64,000 nucleotides of DNA from Botryosphaeria dothidea (Eukaryota > Ascomycota > Dothideomycetes > Botryosphaeriales > Botryosphaeriaceae), in the NCBI GenBank assembly GCA_011503125.2, contig WWBZ02000033.1, forward strand, positions 2,790,001-2,854,000, read 5' to 3'. Within the stretch, counting starts at the first letter, position 1. Every line of letters begins with the position of its first letter. The position numbers and the translations under genes were made by a program. The notes beneath the pieces are model-generated. The model did not search any database. It was not told the DNA's origin and saw only the letters and a program-made list of their open reading frames with translations. Of the stretch, positions 1-11,412 are shown in pieces.

Positions 1-43
1 CATGATTTGATGACAATAATATATACACTAATTCCCTGGCGGC

Positions 44-180
44 GAACCAACTCAACCCACACAGAGGAGTCCAAGTTCAAGCCCAAAGGGCAACGAGTGA
101 ACGCTTTGTCGCCTGACGGTGAACCAACTCAACCCCGAAGGAAAGTCAAAGTTCGAGCCCAGAGGGCGACAAAAGCAACA
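44..180. repeat. Imperfect direct repeat, two units about 77 bp apart
   Basis: The motif GAACCAACTCAACCC occurs at 44-58 and again at 121-135. Each copy is followed by a similar tract: AGTCCAAGTTCAAGCCCAAAGGGC in the first, AGTCAAAGTTCGAGCCCAGAGGGC in the second. The two units look like a diverged tandem duplication. The plus strand reads open in more than one frame, so this could be the tail of a gene cut by the window edge. No family was recognised. Confidence 0.5.
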
Positions 181-220
181 AAAAACAACAAACCACACCC
201 AAACGCCGAAGAACACCTTG

Positions 221-2323
221 CTAACCAGTCATGATCGTTTTTGTCGCCTCATAGGCGACATTTTGTTGAAAGAAAGTCAGCATCCAGTTGACAGGGGGTA
301 TCATAAAAAGAAACGAAAGAATTGCAAATGGGTATCTTGGTCTATCCGGAAAAACTCCATAGCCGGTCATCGTGTCGGAATAAGCGGTCGTCTCAAACCA
401 CTTGGATATCATAACCTCAAGGAAATACCAAAACGCCAACAGAAAAAAGACAAGGCCGAACCAGGTGATAACTGTCCGTTCGTCCTCGTCGGTGGAAAAG
501 AACAAGCGCTTGATGCCAGTCAAAATCATGCCGATTGGTGATTGGTTGGCGTGGCCACAGTGTTGACACGGTGTGCATTGCGTGGATCCTGCAAGGTCCA
601 CAGAGCTGACAAGCTGCTTGGCGTTGTTGTATGCATCTTTGATGCTTCGACTAGCTGCATGCAGGCGGGTGCTCATGCTTCGAAGTTGGTTGATTTCTTG
701 TTGCCTGTCTTCATTCGGGCCTTGAGACCTCGATTGTTGTTCTTGGGATTTGTTGCGCTGCGCTTGCTTGTTCAATAGTATGCTGAGCGCACGCAGAGTA
801 TCTCCCATCTCGTTGGGGGTCCCATCTTTGAAGGGTGGTGTAGGTGGAGAGTTATTTTCGCGGAGCAACCTGGTCCGTATCCTTTTGGCTTGCTCGTTAA
901 TAAACTTCGTCCTGGGGTCCTCGTCCAATGATTTCATGAGCTGTTCGTACCTTTCGGCGGTCGCGGGATCGTTCCTCGAGTATGTTACTGAGATAGGATA
1001 CCCGGACCCTTGTGGAGTTGTAGAATCGAGCAACGCCCTCTCCATGGGAGAAGGGGTGTGCACTGGCGTCGAAGCCAGAGGAGGTTCAGGGCTGTTGGTA
1101 AGATCCCAATTGAATTCCTCATTGGGAGGCGTAGATGGCTGCGCTTGCTCAAGAGCTGGCTTTTCATCAAGTAGTCCCCGCTCTTTGAGTAGTCTTGTTC
1201 GCTCAGCGACATCCGCTGCAAACGTCGGGGCTGGTTGAGGTCCAAAGAGTTCGATCTCTTCCGCGGAAGGCGTCAATCCTTCGCGAATTTTGAGCCATTC
1301 ACGGTCACGTGCAGTGAGTGGTCTGAGGTCTGGCTCAATGGGAGGAGTAGGTTGCTGAGCGCGCGAAGGCGGCCTGTGCTCTTTCTGAGCGAAAGGCGGT
1401 CCGAGCTCTTGCTGGGTAGGGTGGGATGGCCTTCGTCCTTGCCGAGTTGGTGAGGACGGCTCGTAGGTTTGTGAGGTCGGCAAGAGTGGCTGGGCATCTG
1501 TCGAAAGTGGTTCGGGCTCTTGCACAGCCAATGCGGGGTTGTTGTCTTTGCGAGGTCTGAGATCTTCGGGCGGGACCACCCATACCGTTTCGGGATAGAA
1601 TTCAGGATCGCGATAGAGCTCCCACCATGGGCGAGGCTTAAGCTTCTTCTTGAAGAGCGTGGTGCCGTCGAGGTCGTCGTACGGATCTTTGATACGTTCT
1701 GAACCGCTGCTGGAGGTGGAGCCAAAGCGACGTCCGAGGAGAGGATGGCCAGGTGGGAGAGGTGCAGAAAAGGCGTGTGGATTGCCGCGCTCATATTCGC
1801 GCCATCTTCGATCATCGTCGGTGGAGTAGGAGTAAGGGTAACGGCGACGGCGTGGTTGCCTGCTTTTGTCGTCTTCCATGATCATTTTTGTGCTGAAGTC
1901 ATCAGATCCAGCAAGAGACTCGATATCAGAGTCGTCTTGGTAATAGGCTCCATCGTCCTGGTAATAGGCTCCGCCGTCTTGAAGCTGATTGTGAACGGTC
2001 GTGGCATCGTCGTTGGCAGAACTGCCCTCATCAAAATCGGCAACAAAGTCATCGGTGAAGTCATCAAATTTGTGGTGAACAGTAGTCGTATCGGCGCCAG
2101 GGTCATAGTGGTTTGTGGTGTCATCGTTGGTAGAGCTGTCATCGCCGTTGGTCTGCACTCGTCGGAACTCTTCCGTGAATGCGAACGTGCGGATGTTCGT
2201 CATGGAGTTACAAGCATTAAAAGCAGTGCGAGAAAGCTGACGGCCTGTCCGCTCCAGGTACTTTTGGGCGTCGTGGCGGTACTTGGCCTCGCGTACCACT
2301 TCGTAAGCTGTGGGGTTGTCCAT
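221..2323 (-). CDS. Orphan acidic, proline-rich protein with two C-terminal membrane helices
   Basis: This is a single open frame of 700 aa from the ATG at 2323. The frame stays open further upstream, but that stretch reads as leader, and the start at MDNPTAYEVV fits a compact N-terminus. Residues about 60-140 are acidic, rich in D, T and H, with a local tandem repeat (GAYYQDDGAYYQDD). The middle is rich in P, E and T and probably disordered. Two hydrophobic segments lie near the end, at about 617-640 (WFGLVFFLLAFWYF) and 664-690 (PFAILSFLFMIPPVNWML), so it is probably tail-anchored with most of the protein on one side of a membrane. I do not recognise the family. A diverged partial copy lies inverted at 4302-4883, so the sequence duplicated locally. 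No intron is needed. Function unknown. Confidence 0.7.
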   Translation of the reverse strand: MDNPTAYEVVREAKYRHDAQKYLERTGRQLSRTAFNACNSMTNIRTFAFTEEFRRVQTNGDDSSTNDDTTNHYDPGADTTTVHHKFDDFTDDFVADFDEGSSANDDATTVHNQLQDGGAYYQDDGAYYQDDSDIESLAGSDDFSTKMIMEDDKSRQPRRRRYPYSYSTDDDRRWREYERGNPHAFSAPLPPGHPLLGRRFGSTSSSGSERIKDPYDDLDGTTLFKKKLKPRPWWELYRDPEFYPETVWVVPPEDLRPRKDNNPALAVQEPEPLSTDAQPLLPTSQTYEPSSPTRQGRRPSHPTQQELGPPFAQKEHRPPSRAQQPTPPIEPDLRPLTARDREWLKIREGLTPSAEEIELFGPQPAPTFAADVAERTRLLKERGLLDEKPALEQAQPSTPPNEEFNWDLTNSPEPPLASTPVHTPSPMERALLDSTTPQGSGYPISVTYSRNDPATAERYEQLMKSLDEDPRTKFINEQAKRIRTRLLRENNSPPTPPFKDGTPNEMGDTLRALSILLNKQAQRNKSQEQQSRSQGPNEDRQQEINQLRSMSTRLHAASRSIKDAYNNAKQLVSSVDLAGSTQCTPCQHCGHANQSPIGMILTGIKRLFFSTDEDERTVITWFGLVFFLLAFWYFLEVMISKWFETTAYSDTMTGYGVFPDRPRYPFAILSFLFMIPPVNWMLTFFQQNVAYEATKTIMTG

Positions 2324-4301
2324 GGTGAATGCGGGTGAGAGAAGTAGATAGAACGCCGAGCTGAGCAGAAACAGATGAAAGATCACGCGAAAAAACGCCG
2401 AGATGAGCAGATCGAGTAGCGTTGATGGATTGCGTGGTTGGTGGATGCAGATGAAGAAGAAAAGAGGAGCGCGATCAGCGAGACGCGTCTTAAGCGGCGG
2501 CGCGTCGCGGTCTAACCGTTTCTGCCGCGGCGGTGGCCCAAGCGCAGCCGCAGCCGCGATGACTTGCAGATGGGTCCGAGGCGGCACGAGCCGCAGCGGG
2601 CGCTCGAATCGCCCCCCGGTGCTGTCGTTAGCCATGCTGGGTGAGGATGTGGAGGATGGTGTTTGGGAGAGGAATGGCTGGGTTGGGCGAAGCGCTTGAG
2701 TGCAGCTGGCAGCCGGCGTTCCTGCAGCCACGGAAGGAGGCATGCACCCCTGCCGTCATGCGCGTGCAGAGGGCTGCTGCTACCGCCGCCGCCGATGGCT
2801 TGCAGCAGTGGCATTCTATGAACCGCGACTTCATGGCGAGTTATCTCACTCATGAGGATAGCTTCATCCCGGAAACACCATGCACTTGCGGCTCGGCGAA
2901 CACTCCAACCCCCCAAAAGTGATTGCCAATGCGCTAGTCCTCTGGTGCAACATGCGTCTCGGTAGGGTCCAAGTGACAGGTGGCGGCGTTGTGTCTTGTC
3001 GCTGTCCCTTCCCCAGGCATGTTGACTCAGAAGGTCGAACACTCGCCGGCAAGGACTTTTCCTCACACAAACAAAGTATCGTAACGCGCAAGCATTCGTC
3101 CTGATGGAAAGCAGCTATTTTGTTCGAGCAGTCTCGTCCGGTTGAAGCAATCCGTCCCTGAATGAACCCACATGTTGCATTAATTTCTGATCCAGCCTCG
3201 AACCCCAGGGAGCCGACGTCCTCGCAGCCGCCCGCTGTCCAAACTCAGAGTCAACACGTCTGCCCTCTGCCGACTCACCACCCGTTAGAACAGCCGAGCC
3301 GCTGCAACCTGAAAACGATCGCGTTTTTGTCCATTCCGCACTTATCTACAAACCGGACCCGCACCTCTTTGGTAAACAAAATTTTATTGCGATGCAACAC
3401 GAGCGAGGCTTCGGGACGCAAAAGTTGGTTTCCGGCATCCCCGGAGTCAAAACCAGACATCCAGACACCGATGCAATTGGTCTTCCTGGACAACTACATG
3501 CGGTCGATCACTTTGAAGGGGCATCATCGGCTTCGAATATCTTCCAAACGGCCTCATGATCAAAACTTGCGTCCTCTCGCCTTGCTGCGGCTCACATCAT
3601 CTCGTACGCCTTACAAACTCCTATCTACTCAGGACTGCTCCTGGACTGCATGCGATTGTGTCACACCACACCGAGCACGCTATCCAGCTTTTTCGTGGGG
3701 ACTTGGTGGGCATGTCGATTCTATCACCGGGACGATAAGTGTTTCATGCAGAACCGATGCACCCATACAGCCGAGAGGTGCTGGCGATTCGCACAGGTGT
3801 CGATCGTGTCGATCCTACTAAAACATGTATTGTGAATGTATGCTATTTTATCCTGTCTTCACGAAGCCCCAATCCTTAGAACGTTTACCTCTAGCGGCTA
3901 TTTATCCCTCTGTCTGCTGGGGGAGCTGTTGAATTACAGTGCTTCTCAGATTCGGTTTATGCGAGCCAGGCGACGCAAGTAATCAGTAGTTTTACACAAC
4001 CAAGGGTTAATGCGTGGGAAGTGGAAGCATCCTTTGTTGAGGCTGCTTCACCACCAGGCGCCTTCTTTCAGGCCGCGAAGAGCAGCCTCTCAGTTTCACA
4101 GTCTTGGGGATTTGTGTAGATGAGAGGCTTTGTATTTCCAAAATACGATTAGTGGATTTAAGAATTTTACAGAAGCATCTGCCATTATTGTTTCGCAGGA
4201 TTCTAGAGTTGCTCTTTGCCCTAAGAACAACCCGCGAAGGCGATCACTTTGAATCCATGGTTTAGCTAATCCTTTATGAATACTGAAATGGCGATATTCC
4301 C
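2324..4301. other. Intergenic region, nothing recognised
   Basis: This holds the 5' leader and promoter side of the gene ending at 221, then about 1.5 kb with only short frames that show no conserved motif, no intron pattern and no repeat I can see. A 219-aa plus-strand frame at 3162-3821 was judged spurious. Confidence 0.5.
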
Positions 4302-4883
4302 TTGTCGAGACTGTCCAGCCAGGCGATTGCAAAAGAAGAAGGTAGATGGAAGCGGTCTTACGGCATCCTCACCTGGGTGGTCCTTCTGAACTGGCGCGTT
4401 CTTACAACAACATCGCTAAATGAAAACATCCATACATCCATACGACTCCACTACCTCGGCCTCACCTTCAATGCCTGCAACCCAAGATCAACCATCGACT
4501 CGTTCGGCATCAAGCAAAAGCTTCGGCGTTCCATACACGATTGGGATGTGACCATGACGACTGACGCCGAAACCAACATGACTTCCGATGCCGACACAAC
4601 CACCCTCTACCATCAGTTCGATGACTTCAATGACGTTGGGAATGGAACAACTATCCATCACGAGCCTCACGACGATGAAGCCTACTATGAGCAAGATGAC
4701 TCAGACAACGTTCCACTAGCGGGTTCGGACAACTTCAGCACGAAAATGATCCTGGAAGTCGACGCCTACTACGAGGAAGGCGGTTCGGATGCTAATTGTC
4801 TAGTCGGCTCACTTCAGTCTTGTTTTGGTGTTTCGGGTAGTCACGTCATTTCTGGGTTTCTGACCACGTTCTCTCTGGGGTGA
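4302..4883 (+). pseudogene. Decayed partial copy of the 221-2323 gene, inverted
   Basis: The open frame here shares ordered blocks with residues about 33-150 of the protein at 221-2323. The blocks are TFNACN (there AFNACN), DADTTTLYHQFDDF (there GADTTTVHHKFDDF), AYYEQDDSDN (there AYYQDDSDIE) and LAGSDNFSTKMILE (there LAGSDDFSTKMIME). The nucleotides align too. The frame then diverges and stops at 4883, well before the proline-rich and membrane segments, which are absent. The head of the frame (4302-4450) has no counterpart. The likeliest reading is an inverted local duplication that lost its 3' two thirds. It could be expressed as a short acidic protein, but nothing supports that. Confidence 0.7.
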
Positions 4884-5272
4884 CTGTCTATTCAAGGATC
4901 TAGACCTGTCGAATTTGCTAGCTTATTTTGGTAATGAGATGGATCTTCTGATGATTGCCACAATGTTCGCTTCATGGTGAACGCCCTGTCTTGCTTACAT
5001 CTCAGTCCAGTGATCTGGTGCGTTCTCCGTGGGATGGTTTATCTTGGACCTTCCAGCATGCACAGCTTCATACGGCGTAAAGATATCCATCTGGACAGAT
5101 AGAGTGTGTCCATCGCACCAGATGACCGTTGGCAGCGAAGTCTACAGCGTAACCCATAGCAAATCATAAGGTTGAACACTGCCCTGGCCAATGGAGCATA
5201 AAGACAAACGTTCCGTCAAAGCATACTTGCCGTCCCAAAGTACATGACGCACAGCTGGAGCACTTACCGCTA
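4884..5272. other. Intergenic region between convergent units, nothing recognised
   Basis: The 3' flanks of the decayed copy and of the DUF3445 gene meet here. No frame, repeat or RNA gene was identified. Confidence 0.5.
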
Positions 5273-6546
5273 TTAAGCTCTCAAGTACGCCTTGACTGCC
5301 TCGCCCCAAACAACTTGTCTCTTGTAAAACGCCATGCGGGGCACACTGCCCATCGCCAACCCATCGACCGCTTGTGCCAACGCCTCGCCGCTTCCCTCCT
5401 CCTTAATCTGCTTCAACGGATACTGATAAGTCTTGAAAGCAAATATCAGGCAGTCATCATTCTCCGGCAATCGATGCAGCGTCTGCCTCTCGCACCGCAT
5501 GACCGTCTTCTCGGCGTCGAGCTCCCCCTCCGCAAGCGGCTGCGGCTCCTCGCCTTCGTACAGGTGATTTCCGCCAAGCGAGAAGAGGTTGGTGTTGGTG
5601 ATGACGCTCCAGTTGTGCCGCTTGACAATCTTGCCGATGGGCAGCGCGGCGAAGAAGCGGTCCATCGACTTCTCGATCTTGGCGGCGTAGCCTGGCACCG
5701 GCGTGTGGATGTCGGCGAGCTTGAGGTTGAGCTTGGCCAGCGTGTCGAAGCCCGACGGGAAGCAGTTGACGAAGCCTTCGAGGCGGTACTTGCCCTCATC
5801 GGCCGGCTCGGGTGAGGGCCGCAGGAAGAGGAATTCGTCGTCGACGTGGCTGCCGAGCGTGCCGAGAGCCGCGACTGGGTCGGCTGGAGGGTGCAGCGGA
5901 ATGTCTTCGTCGGTGGCGAGGTTGTGCAGGTAGCTGTGGCCGGTGCCGGGGCGGAGTACGTGCTTGAAGATGGTCGGGAAGCGACGCGGGAGGTAAACGG
6001 CAGTCATCCAACGGTAAAATTCATCAACGGCGGGTTTGATGCTCGGATTTGCGGCGACGACGTATTTGCCTTGGTCTTTGATGAGTTGGCGGCGGAGAGT
6101 GATGCGGTCGAGATAGGTGTTATCCATAGGCACGAGCTCGGATAGTGTTGTGTTCTCGAGCGCTGCTTAGATTAGATATTCTGCTTATAGTTGAGCATCA
6201 GCTGTGAGAAATGCTCACCCATGGTTAGGTGGTATTTTGCCTTGAATGGCCTCAGCTGCAGAGGGTTTGTATCTCGCCAATCGAGATTCTTGAGTGGGGT
6301 GATTGAGTAGTAGGGCTCTTTTCCTAACCCCTCTTTCGACCTTTCATGTTTGAAGGAGCTGTTTAGTTCAGTTTGCTAACGGAATATCAGCGCTTCCGGT
6401 TAAGTCTGAGGCGATTGAGGGGTTTACAAAGGCTTAAGTACTTTTGCTTTAGAGGCCTTGATAGATAATATCCGGTATCCTACCGCGAGAGCTACAGAGA
6501 AAACACATGCAAGGAAGGGGAGACGGGATAGGTCCGTTGCGAACAT
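5273..6546 (-). CDS. Heme-dependent oxidative N-demethylase-like protein (DUF3445), membrane-anchored
   Basis: Three exons on the minus strand: 6442-6546, 6219-6375 and 5273-6162, giving 383 aa. Intron 1 has a GTACTT donor, a CTTAAC branch site and a TTAG acceptor; intron 2 is GTGAGC...AAGCAG. Residues about 9-27 are a hydrophobic helix (LPFLACVFSVALAV), so the enzyme is probably ER- or membrane-anchored. The rest has the DUF3445 (PF11927) layout: FKAKYHLTM, then the YLDR region, then LFSLGGNHLYEGEE, the ERQTLHRLPENDDCLIFAFKTY block, and a C-terminal YKRQVVWGEAVKAYL helix. Members related to bacterial HdmA bind heme and demethylate secondary or tertiary amines; the substrate of fungal members is not known to me. 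The AK|QTEL and LTM|ALEN joins keep family-like sequence in frame. The family call is strong, the reaction is inferred. Confidence 0.85.
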
Positions 6547-8577
6547 TATGATGGCATCGAGTACCTCTAGCACAGGTACTGCTTCAGGAAGGGCTGTCTA
6601 GGGTTGGAAAAGGGTATTGAGGATTGAGTGCAGTCTACAGGTGGATGAGGTCCATTATGAGTCTTCGAGTTCGGCTGCTTCGTATCTTGCCGGCTACTAT
6701 CACGAGTGCGGAGACTTTGGTCTTTCCGGATCCAGTTACCCGTTCAGGCTAGCTGCGGCTGCGGGGGCTGATTATTGATGGAGAGTCTTGGCTAGTGCCG
6801 TCGATCGCTTTCGTGTGATGCAGAATTTATGGTTCTTTGCATCATGAGTTCTGCGCAGCCTTGAGCTTTAAATCTGGCGAAGATTTGGTGCGGAGGAACG
6901 TTCTCACGGATGTCTTGCCGGCGGGGAGTGTCATGCGAACCCTCGGAATGACCATCTCCGTCGAACGACCGAGATGGGGGAAAACGGTCGCACATGTCTC
7001 TACGAAAGGGCCAATTGAGATATGCAGCGATTATTGAGATAGAGAGGTCTTCTCTGGGACCAATTGGTCAATCGTCAGATCCGTAGAAGAAAAACGCAGT
7101 CTCATGATTGCGCGCTTTGTTAGGCGAGCATAATGTGACTAGGCAACGACCAATATGACTCCGAGAGATAACCTAACCGAACGCCCTGACTGAGGAAACA
7201 TGTGGTATCTTCAAGTGGCCGGTGAATGACACTGCGCAAGTGCGCAAAACCACTTCTCTACGTTGTGACCACCCCTTGTTGCCTTCCTTAGGACCGCCGC
7301 ATCCTGCGCGAAATTATGTGCCGCGCCGGGCTCACCTCTCACCCTTCGCAACATTCCGGTGCAGTATAGGGGCGTCGGCGTCGGCGGATTGCGAGGCTCC
7401 TGAGGCATGCGCAGAAGCGTCGTCGGCGGAGTGCAGCATTGGGTTGAATTGGCGACGCTGGCCGCTGGGGCGCTCAGTCAGGCTCGGGGCGCGCGGACGC
7501 CGTTTCCCTCTGGCGCGGCCTCCAACGATGGGCAGCTCGTACGTTACAGTGCGGAAGCAATACAGGACGAGATCGTAGACGATCAGGCAAGCCCAAGGAC
7601 CGATGGTGACCAGGCCGAAGAAAATCTGTGGACGGGTTCAGCGGCAGGCGGAGTGGAGGCGTAGGGGCGAGTCAGGCGGCCCTACAAACAGTCGCGCAAT
7701 CCATGTTTCGAAGGAGCTAAGATGCTCCGGGAGGAGAGAAGACCAGGCCATTTTGCGCCAGGACGTGGGGATGAATGGAACGGCGGGAGGGTGAGTCAAG
7801 GGCGGGCGCTTGCCCTCTTTATCGGGAGCGGGCACCGTTGGGAAATTCGATGCAGTGATAGTGGTGAGACGCACGCAAGCTGGAGAGCTCTCGGATGCCT
7901 CGGCGGCTGAGCCGGGGCCAACAGGACGCGCCCGCCGCGCGCCTGCCTCTTCGGCCACCGTACCGGTGACGTCTGCCGGCACACCCCCGCCGACCTCAGA
8001 TATGCAAGGTGAAGTGAAGCTGCGGAGAACAGAACAATCTGTGCAGCTCTCTGCGGCGCGCACACACCGCGACTGCGATGCTGTGGCGCCCGCGCTCCCG
8101 GCAGCTGTGCGCCCAAGGCACCGGCCCAGGCTGCATGCCACGTCCTGTCGTCCAATGGCGCGTCGCGAGTCGAGCTATGAGCTACAACGCGCAGCAGCGC
8201 TGACGGCAGAATAGCTGCTGGTGAGCCGCAGCTAAGCTTGCTTTGGCGGGCGGTGCAGTCTAAGGCTGCCGCCTGGAGCTTTTGAGGAGAGGGGCTCGCG
8301 GCTGTGCGCACGACCAAAACCTCCGCAGGGCCCTGCCTGGCTTGGGACTTCGACTTCACTTCCGTTGCGACCTGCTTCGCATTGAGCAAACGCGCTCAAG
8401 ATCACGCCAAGACCTGCCCGCCTATATCTAGACCTCTTCACACGAACCTTCCTGGCACCGACCACACCTTTCAACATCTCGTTCCGCCGCAAGGCTTCCT
8501 CTCTTCACACAGCCTCGTCCGCTTCGCTCTCCAAAAAAACATATCAGCAGACTCCCTCCCTAGTAGCGTTGCCCGCA
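6547..8577. other. Long GC-rich intergenic region
   Basis: About 2 kb between divergently oriented genes. Several overlapping GC-rich frames exist (for example 7638-8141 minus and 7810-8214 plus), but none has a recognisable motif or intron structure. The last 150 bp before 8578 is pyrimidine-rich and looks like the promoter and leader of the BTB-like gene. Confidence 0.5.
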
Positions 8578-9568
8578 ATGTCGCTGTACGAATATACTGA
8601 ATTTCTCGCAGCCTTTCCGCCTGGTCAGGCCAGCATCCTTCTCGAGGACAGCAACGGTCACATCCATCCAGTCAATGGCCTTGATCCAGACATTGTGGGC
8701 AATCGTGCGCCTCTCTTGAGGGAGTCTTTCGATGGACGCCCGGGTGGTCCTCTCACCCTGACTCTGGGTGTTCCGTCTGCTCAAGCCGGAGGTGCGGTCA
8801 TCCGCTTCCTCTACTTCGGCGACTATGGCCTCGAGGACCCGGACGAGCCTATCGAAGTAAAGCTCCTTCTTCACCTCGAAGTCTTCTACGTTGCAGAGTA
8901 TATCGAATGCGCCGAGCTCGCCAGCTTCGCCTTGGGCAACCTGAACCTGCACGCCGAATGCTCTGTCAGCTACTCCAGCCCGCCGAATGATCTCATCCCA
9001 GCCTTGATCTTCGCCTACGCTCACCTGAGTGAGCACCAGAAGATTCTCGACACGCTTCTGAACTACTGTGTTACAGTGTTCCCCCTTCACAAGCTTGGCG
9101 ATAACCCTGACTTCAAGAGGCTGGCCGCAACTCATGAGACCTTGGTTGTGGACCTCTCCAAGGTCAACGCTGAGCGCGACTTTGGTAAGCACTTACCTGA
9201 CTCTGGCAATGTCCAAACACTGTCACCCTAACCGATTCGCAGTTAGTGCCGACATCCCGAAGCTCGCCGGACCGCAGCGCCCTCGCATTCAGGATGCTGA
9301 TATCGCAAACCTCTTCGTCGGTCCCATCCTCGACAATGAGATGAGCGATGAAACCCATCGACCTCAGTCGGGACCCAGCTACGCCGAGCCGGTCAACCTG
9401 CCCCTCCGTATCAAGTGTGAGGCCAAGGCTGGTGAGCTGGATTTGGACTATGTCTTCCCGGCTGGTCCTGCCGGCGTCCCTGCTAGCCCTGCTAGCACGG
9501 AAGACAGCTTCGTCATCTGTGACAAGCCCGGCGAGACCGATTCCGACTCGGATTGGTCCCTCGTCTAA
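8578..9568 (+). CDS. BTB/POZ-like domain protein
   Basis: Two exons, 8578-9184 and 9243-9568 (GTAAGC donor, CTAAC branch, TTCGCAG acceptor), 310 aa. The first about 190 residues resemble fungal BTB/POZ proteins. There is an early segment on a ligand in its context (ILLEDSNGHIHPVNG), then the helical stretch VIRFLYFGDYGLEDPDEPIE with the Y-x-GDY pattern. Next come LLLHLEVFYVAEYIECAELASFAL and a pair of later helices. Such domains mediate dimerisation or cullin-3 adaptor contacts. The tail is acidic and ends DSDSDWSLV. No BACK or kelch domain follows. The start ATG at 8578 is the first after a CT-rich leader. The BTB assignment is from pattern alone and could be weak; the gene model is solid. 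Confidence 0.75.
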
Positions 9569-11285
9569 GGGAACAGCATTCGGGTTTGAGCTGCATAAGC
9601 ATGGCGTTTCATGGAGGAAAAATGGACTGACGATACCCAAGCATACGGCGGAGTTTTATGGCTGAGATTAGCGTTCACTCAGGTACGGGTGAATTTAAAC
9701 AATGAAAGTATCATGCTTCCGACTTGATCCTTCTATGCCGTGATACGGTACCCTTGGAAAGTCTCCATTTGGATTGTCATCTTGATTGGCGATTGAAGTG
9801 AGCGTGTAGGCATAATCTTTCGAATATCTCCATGTTCGGACACTTGATTCAACTAATCACTGCAAAAGGTAAGCCAGCGATCTGCGAAGCTGCATAATCA
9901 AGTGGGACGAGATCCAAACAATTCTATGATGAGTCCATTCTGCAGATACTAAATTATGGAATTCGTGCGCGGAGAGAAGAAAGGAGAAGAGAATAGAGGT
10001 GAGGTAGCGGGAAACGATCGCATTTGGTTATTCTTGGAGAGAGCGAATGTGAGGACCCGAGTATGACGTCTGGGATGGAGGGACGCAAAGCAACAGCGAG
10101 ATCGTGCCACACTCGTGACGAAACTCTGCGAGAACACGCGAACGCCTGTGGGACTGCGAATCCGAGCGGCAATCGGCGAAATAGACATCATGTTGCGACC
10201 ATTGTGCGGATGGTTATGCTTTTGTAGCCAGAGAGCCAAGAGACGCACTGTTAAGCCGCGAATGACATCATACGGCCCATTGCGCACAGGGCCCTAGCAG
10301 GGTCCGCGCGCTTCGGAGATCGCAAGCGACGGAAGCGGAGCAGTTGTTTGAGCGTTTTGTGCGGAGCGGCCGTATCAAACTTTCAGCGGTCCATGCACTG
10401 TTACCGCGCCCTAAACCCCGATGGACTCGGATTTCGCACAAATCTCTCAAAAGCCAAAGCCTCCTTTCCGCACAAGTCCCTCACCCGCAAAATGTACCAG
10501 GGAGATGGGGGGGCATCAGGCGAGCATCCCACGTTAGGCGCTAGAGCGAGTCGTCAGCTAACTGCCAGTTCCAGAAACTCTAGAGTTGCTGGGATGCATT
10601 GCACCGGCGGCTGGGGCAGGCTATCGGACTTTCGGCTTGGCGCGACGATTGCTTTTCCGCGCTGCTGACGATTCAGGGATCATGAGAGCTGCGGGCAAAG
10701 GCGGGTGGCAAACATGAACCGGGCGTGCTAAGACGACGGATGCATTGCATTGCAGACGCGCAGTGCGTCCAGTTGCCGATACAAGCGGCCTGGATTCGCT
10801 GCTCAAACTTGCTCAATAAATCCGTGCAGGCCAGCATGTATCAAAGAACCTGCTCATCCGGCGGGCGTGCTGCGCGCAGAGCAATGCTAAGAACAAAGAT
10901 GGTGAAGGCGGCTGGGCCGCCGCGTTTCGCGTGTAACGGTAGGCGAGATGGCGGGGTGGGGGTGAGGTGAAGTTGGCACGTAGGCCAGGGATGGGGAGGG
11001 GTCCAGCCTCGCGCTGAGCCCTGCAGCCGCCGCCGCCGTCTTTGACCGCGAGCCCCGTGAAGGCACGAGCGAGCCACGGGTCAACGTCCGGCTGCCTTGA
11101 CGCACCTGCCCTGTGCTGGGGTTCTGCGCCTGGCGGTCTGCTGATACATAAAAGCCCCGCCTCTCTGCCTTTCTTCTTAAACCCCAGCAACGAACAACCA
11201 ATCCTCCACCGAACACTCCACCACTCATCTTCCAACAACAAATCTCAAGTTCCACCACATACCACACCCCATTCATCCATCCACA
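9569..11285. other. Intergenic region, promoter side of metallothionein gene 1
   Basis: About 1.7 kb with no supportable gene. Its last 150 bp has a TATA-like CATAAAA at 11147-11153 followed by a long C- and A-rich leader, typical of a highly expressed small fungal gene. Confidence 0.5.
11147..11153 (+). promoter_or_regulatory. TATA-like box of metallothionein gene 1
   Basis: CATAAAA lies about 135 bp before the ATG at 11286, with a CT/CA-rich leader in between. The second metallothionein gene has a TATA box at a similar distance. Confidence 0.5.
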
Positions 11286-11412
11286 ATGTCTGACCACGGC
11301 TGCTCCTGCGGTGCCAACTGCCAGTGCGGTGCCAACTGCACCTGCGGCGTAAGTTCACCTTGACAGCTCTGCGCTGTTAGCCCCACCAAGCTGACGCGGG
11401 CTGCAGAAATAA
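11286..11412 (+). CDS. Metallothionein, 6-cysteine type, 22 aa
   Basis: Two exons: 11286-11348 (21 codons) and 11407-11412, which adds only Lys and a TAA stop. The 58-nt intron is GTAAGT...GCTGAC...CTGCAG. The peptide starts MSDHG and then repeats the unit CxCGAN: CSCGAN, CQCGAN, CTCG. That gives six cysteines, all in Cys-x-Cys pairs, and no aromatic residue. This is the layout of the short fungal copper metallothioneins (Neurospora and Agaricus type), which usually have seven cysteines. Such peptides bind Cu(I) in the cytosol and buffer or detoxify it. The extreme brevity means automatic gene finders commonly miss it. A second, different metallothionein lies 1.7 kb downstream on the other strand. 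Copper as the ligand is inference. Confidence 0.88.

Noticed and set aside
542..2338. Several plus-strand frames opposite the 221-2323 gene
   Set aside because: Mirror frames of a GC- and Ser-rich coding strand; no independent features.
3162..3821. 219-codon plus-strand open frame
   Set aside because: No motif or composition bias of a protein, no homolog pattern, and sits in otherwise empty intergenic DNA.
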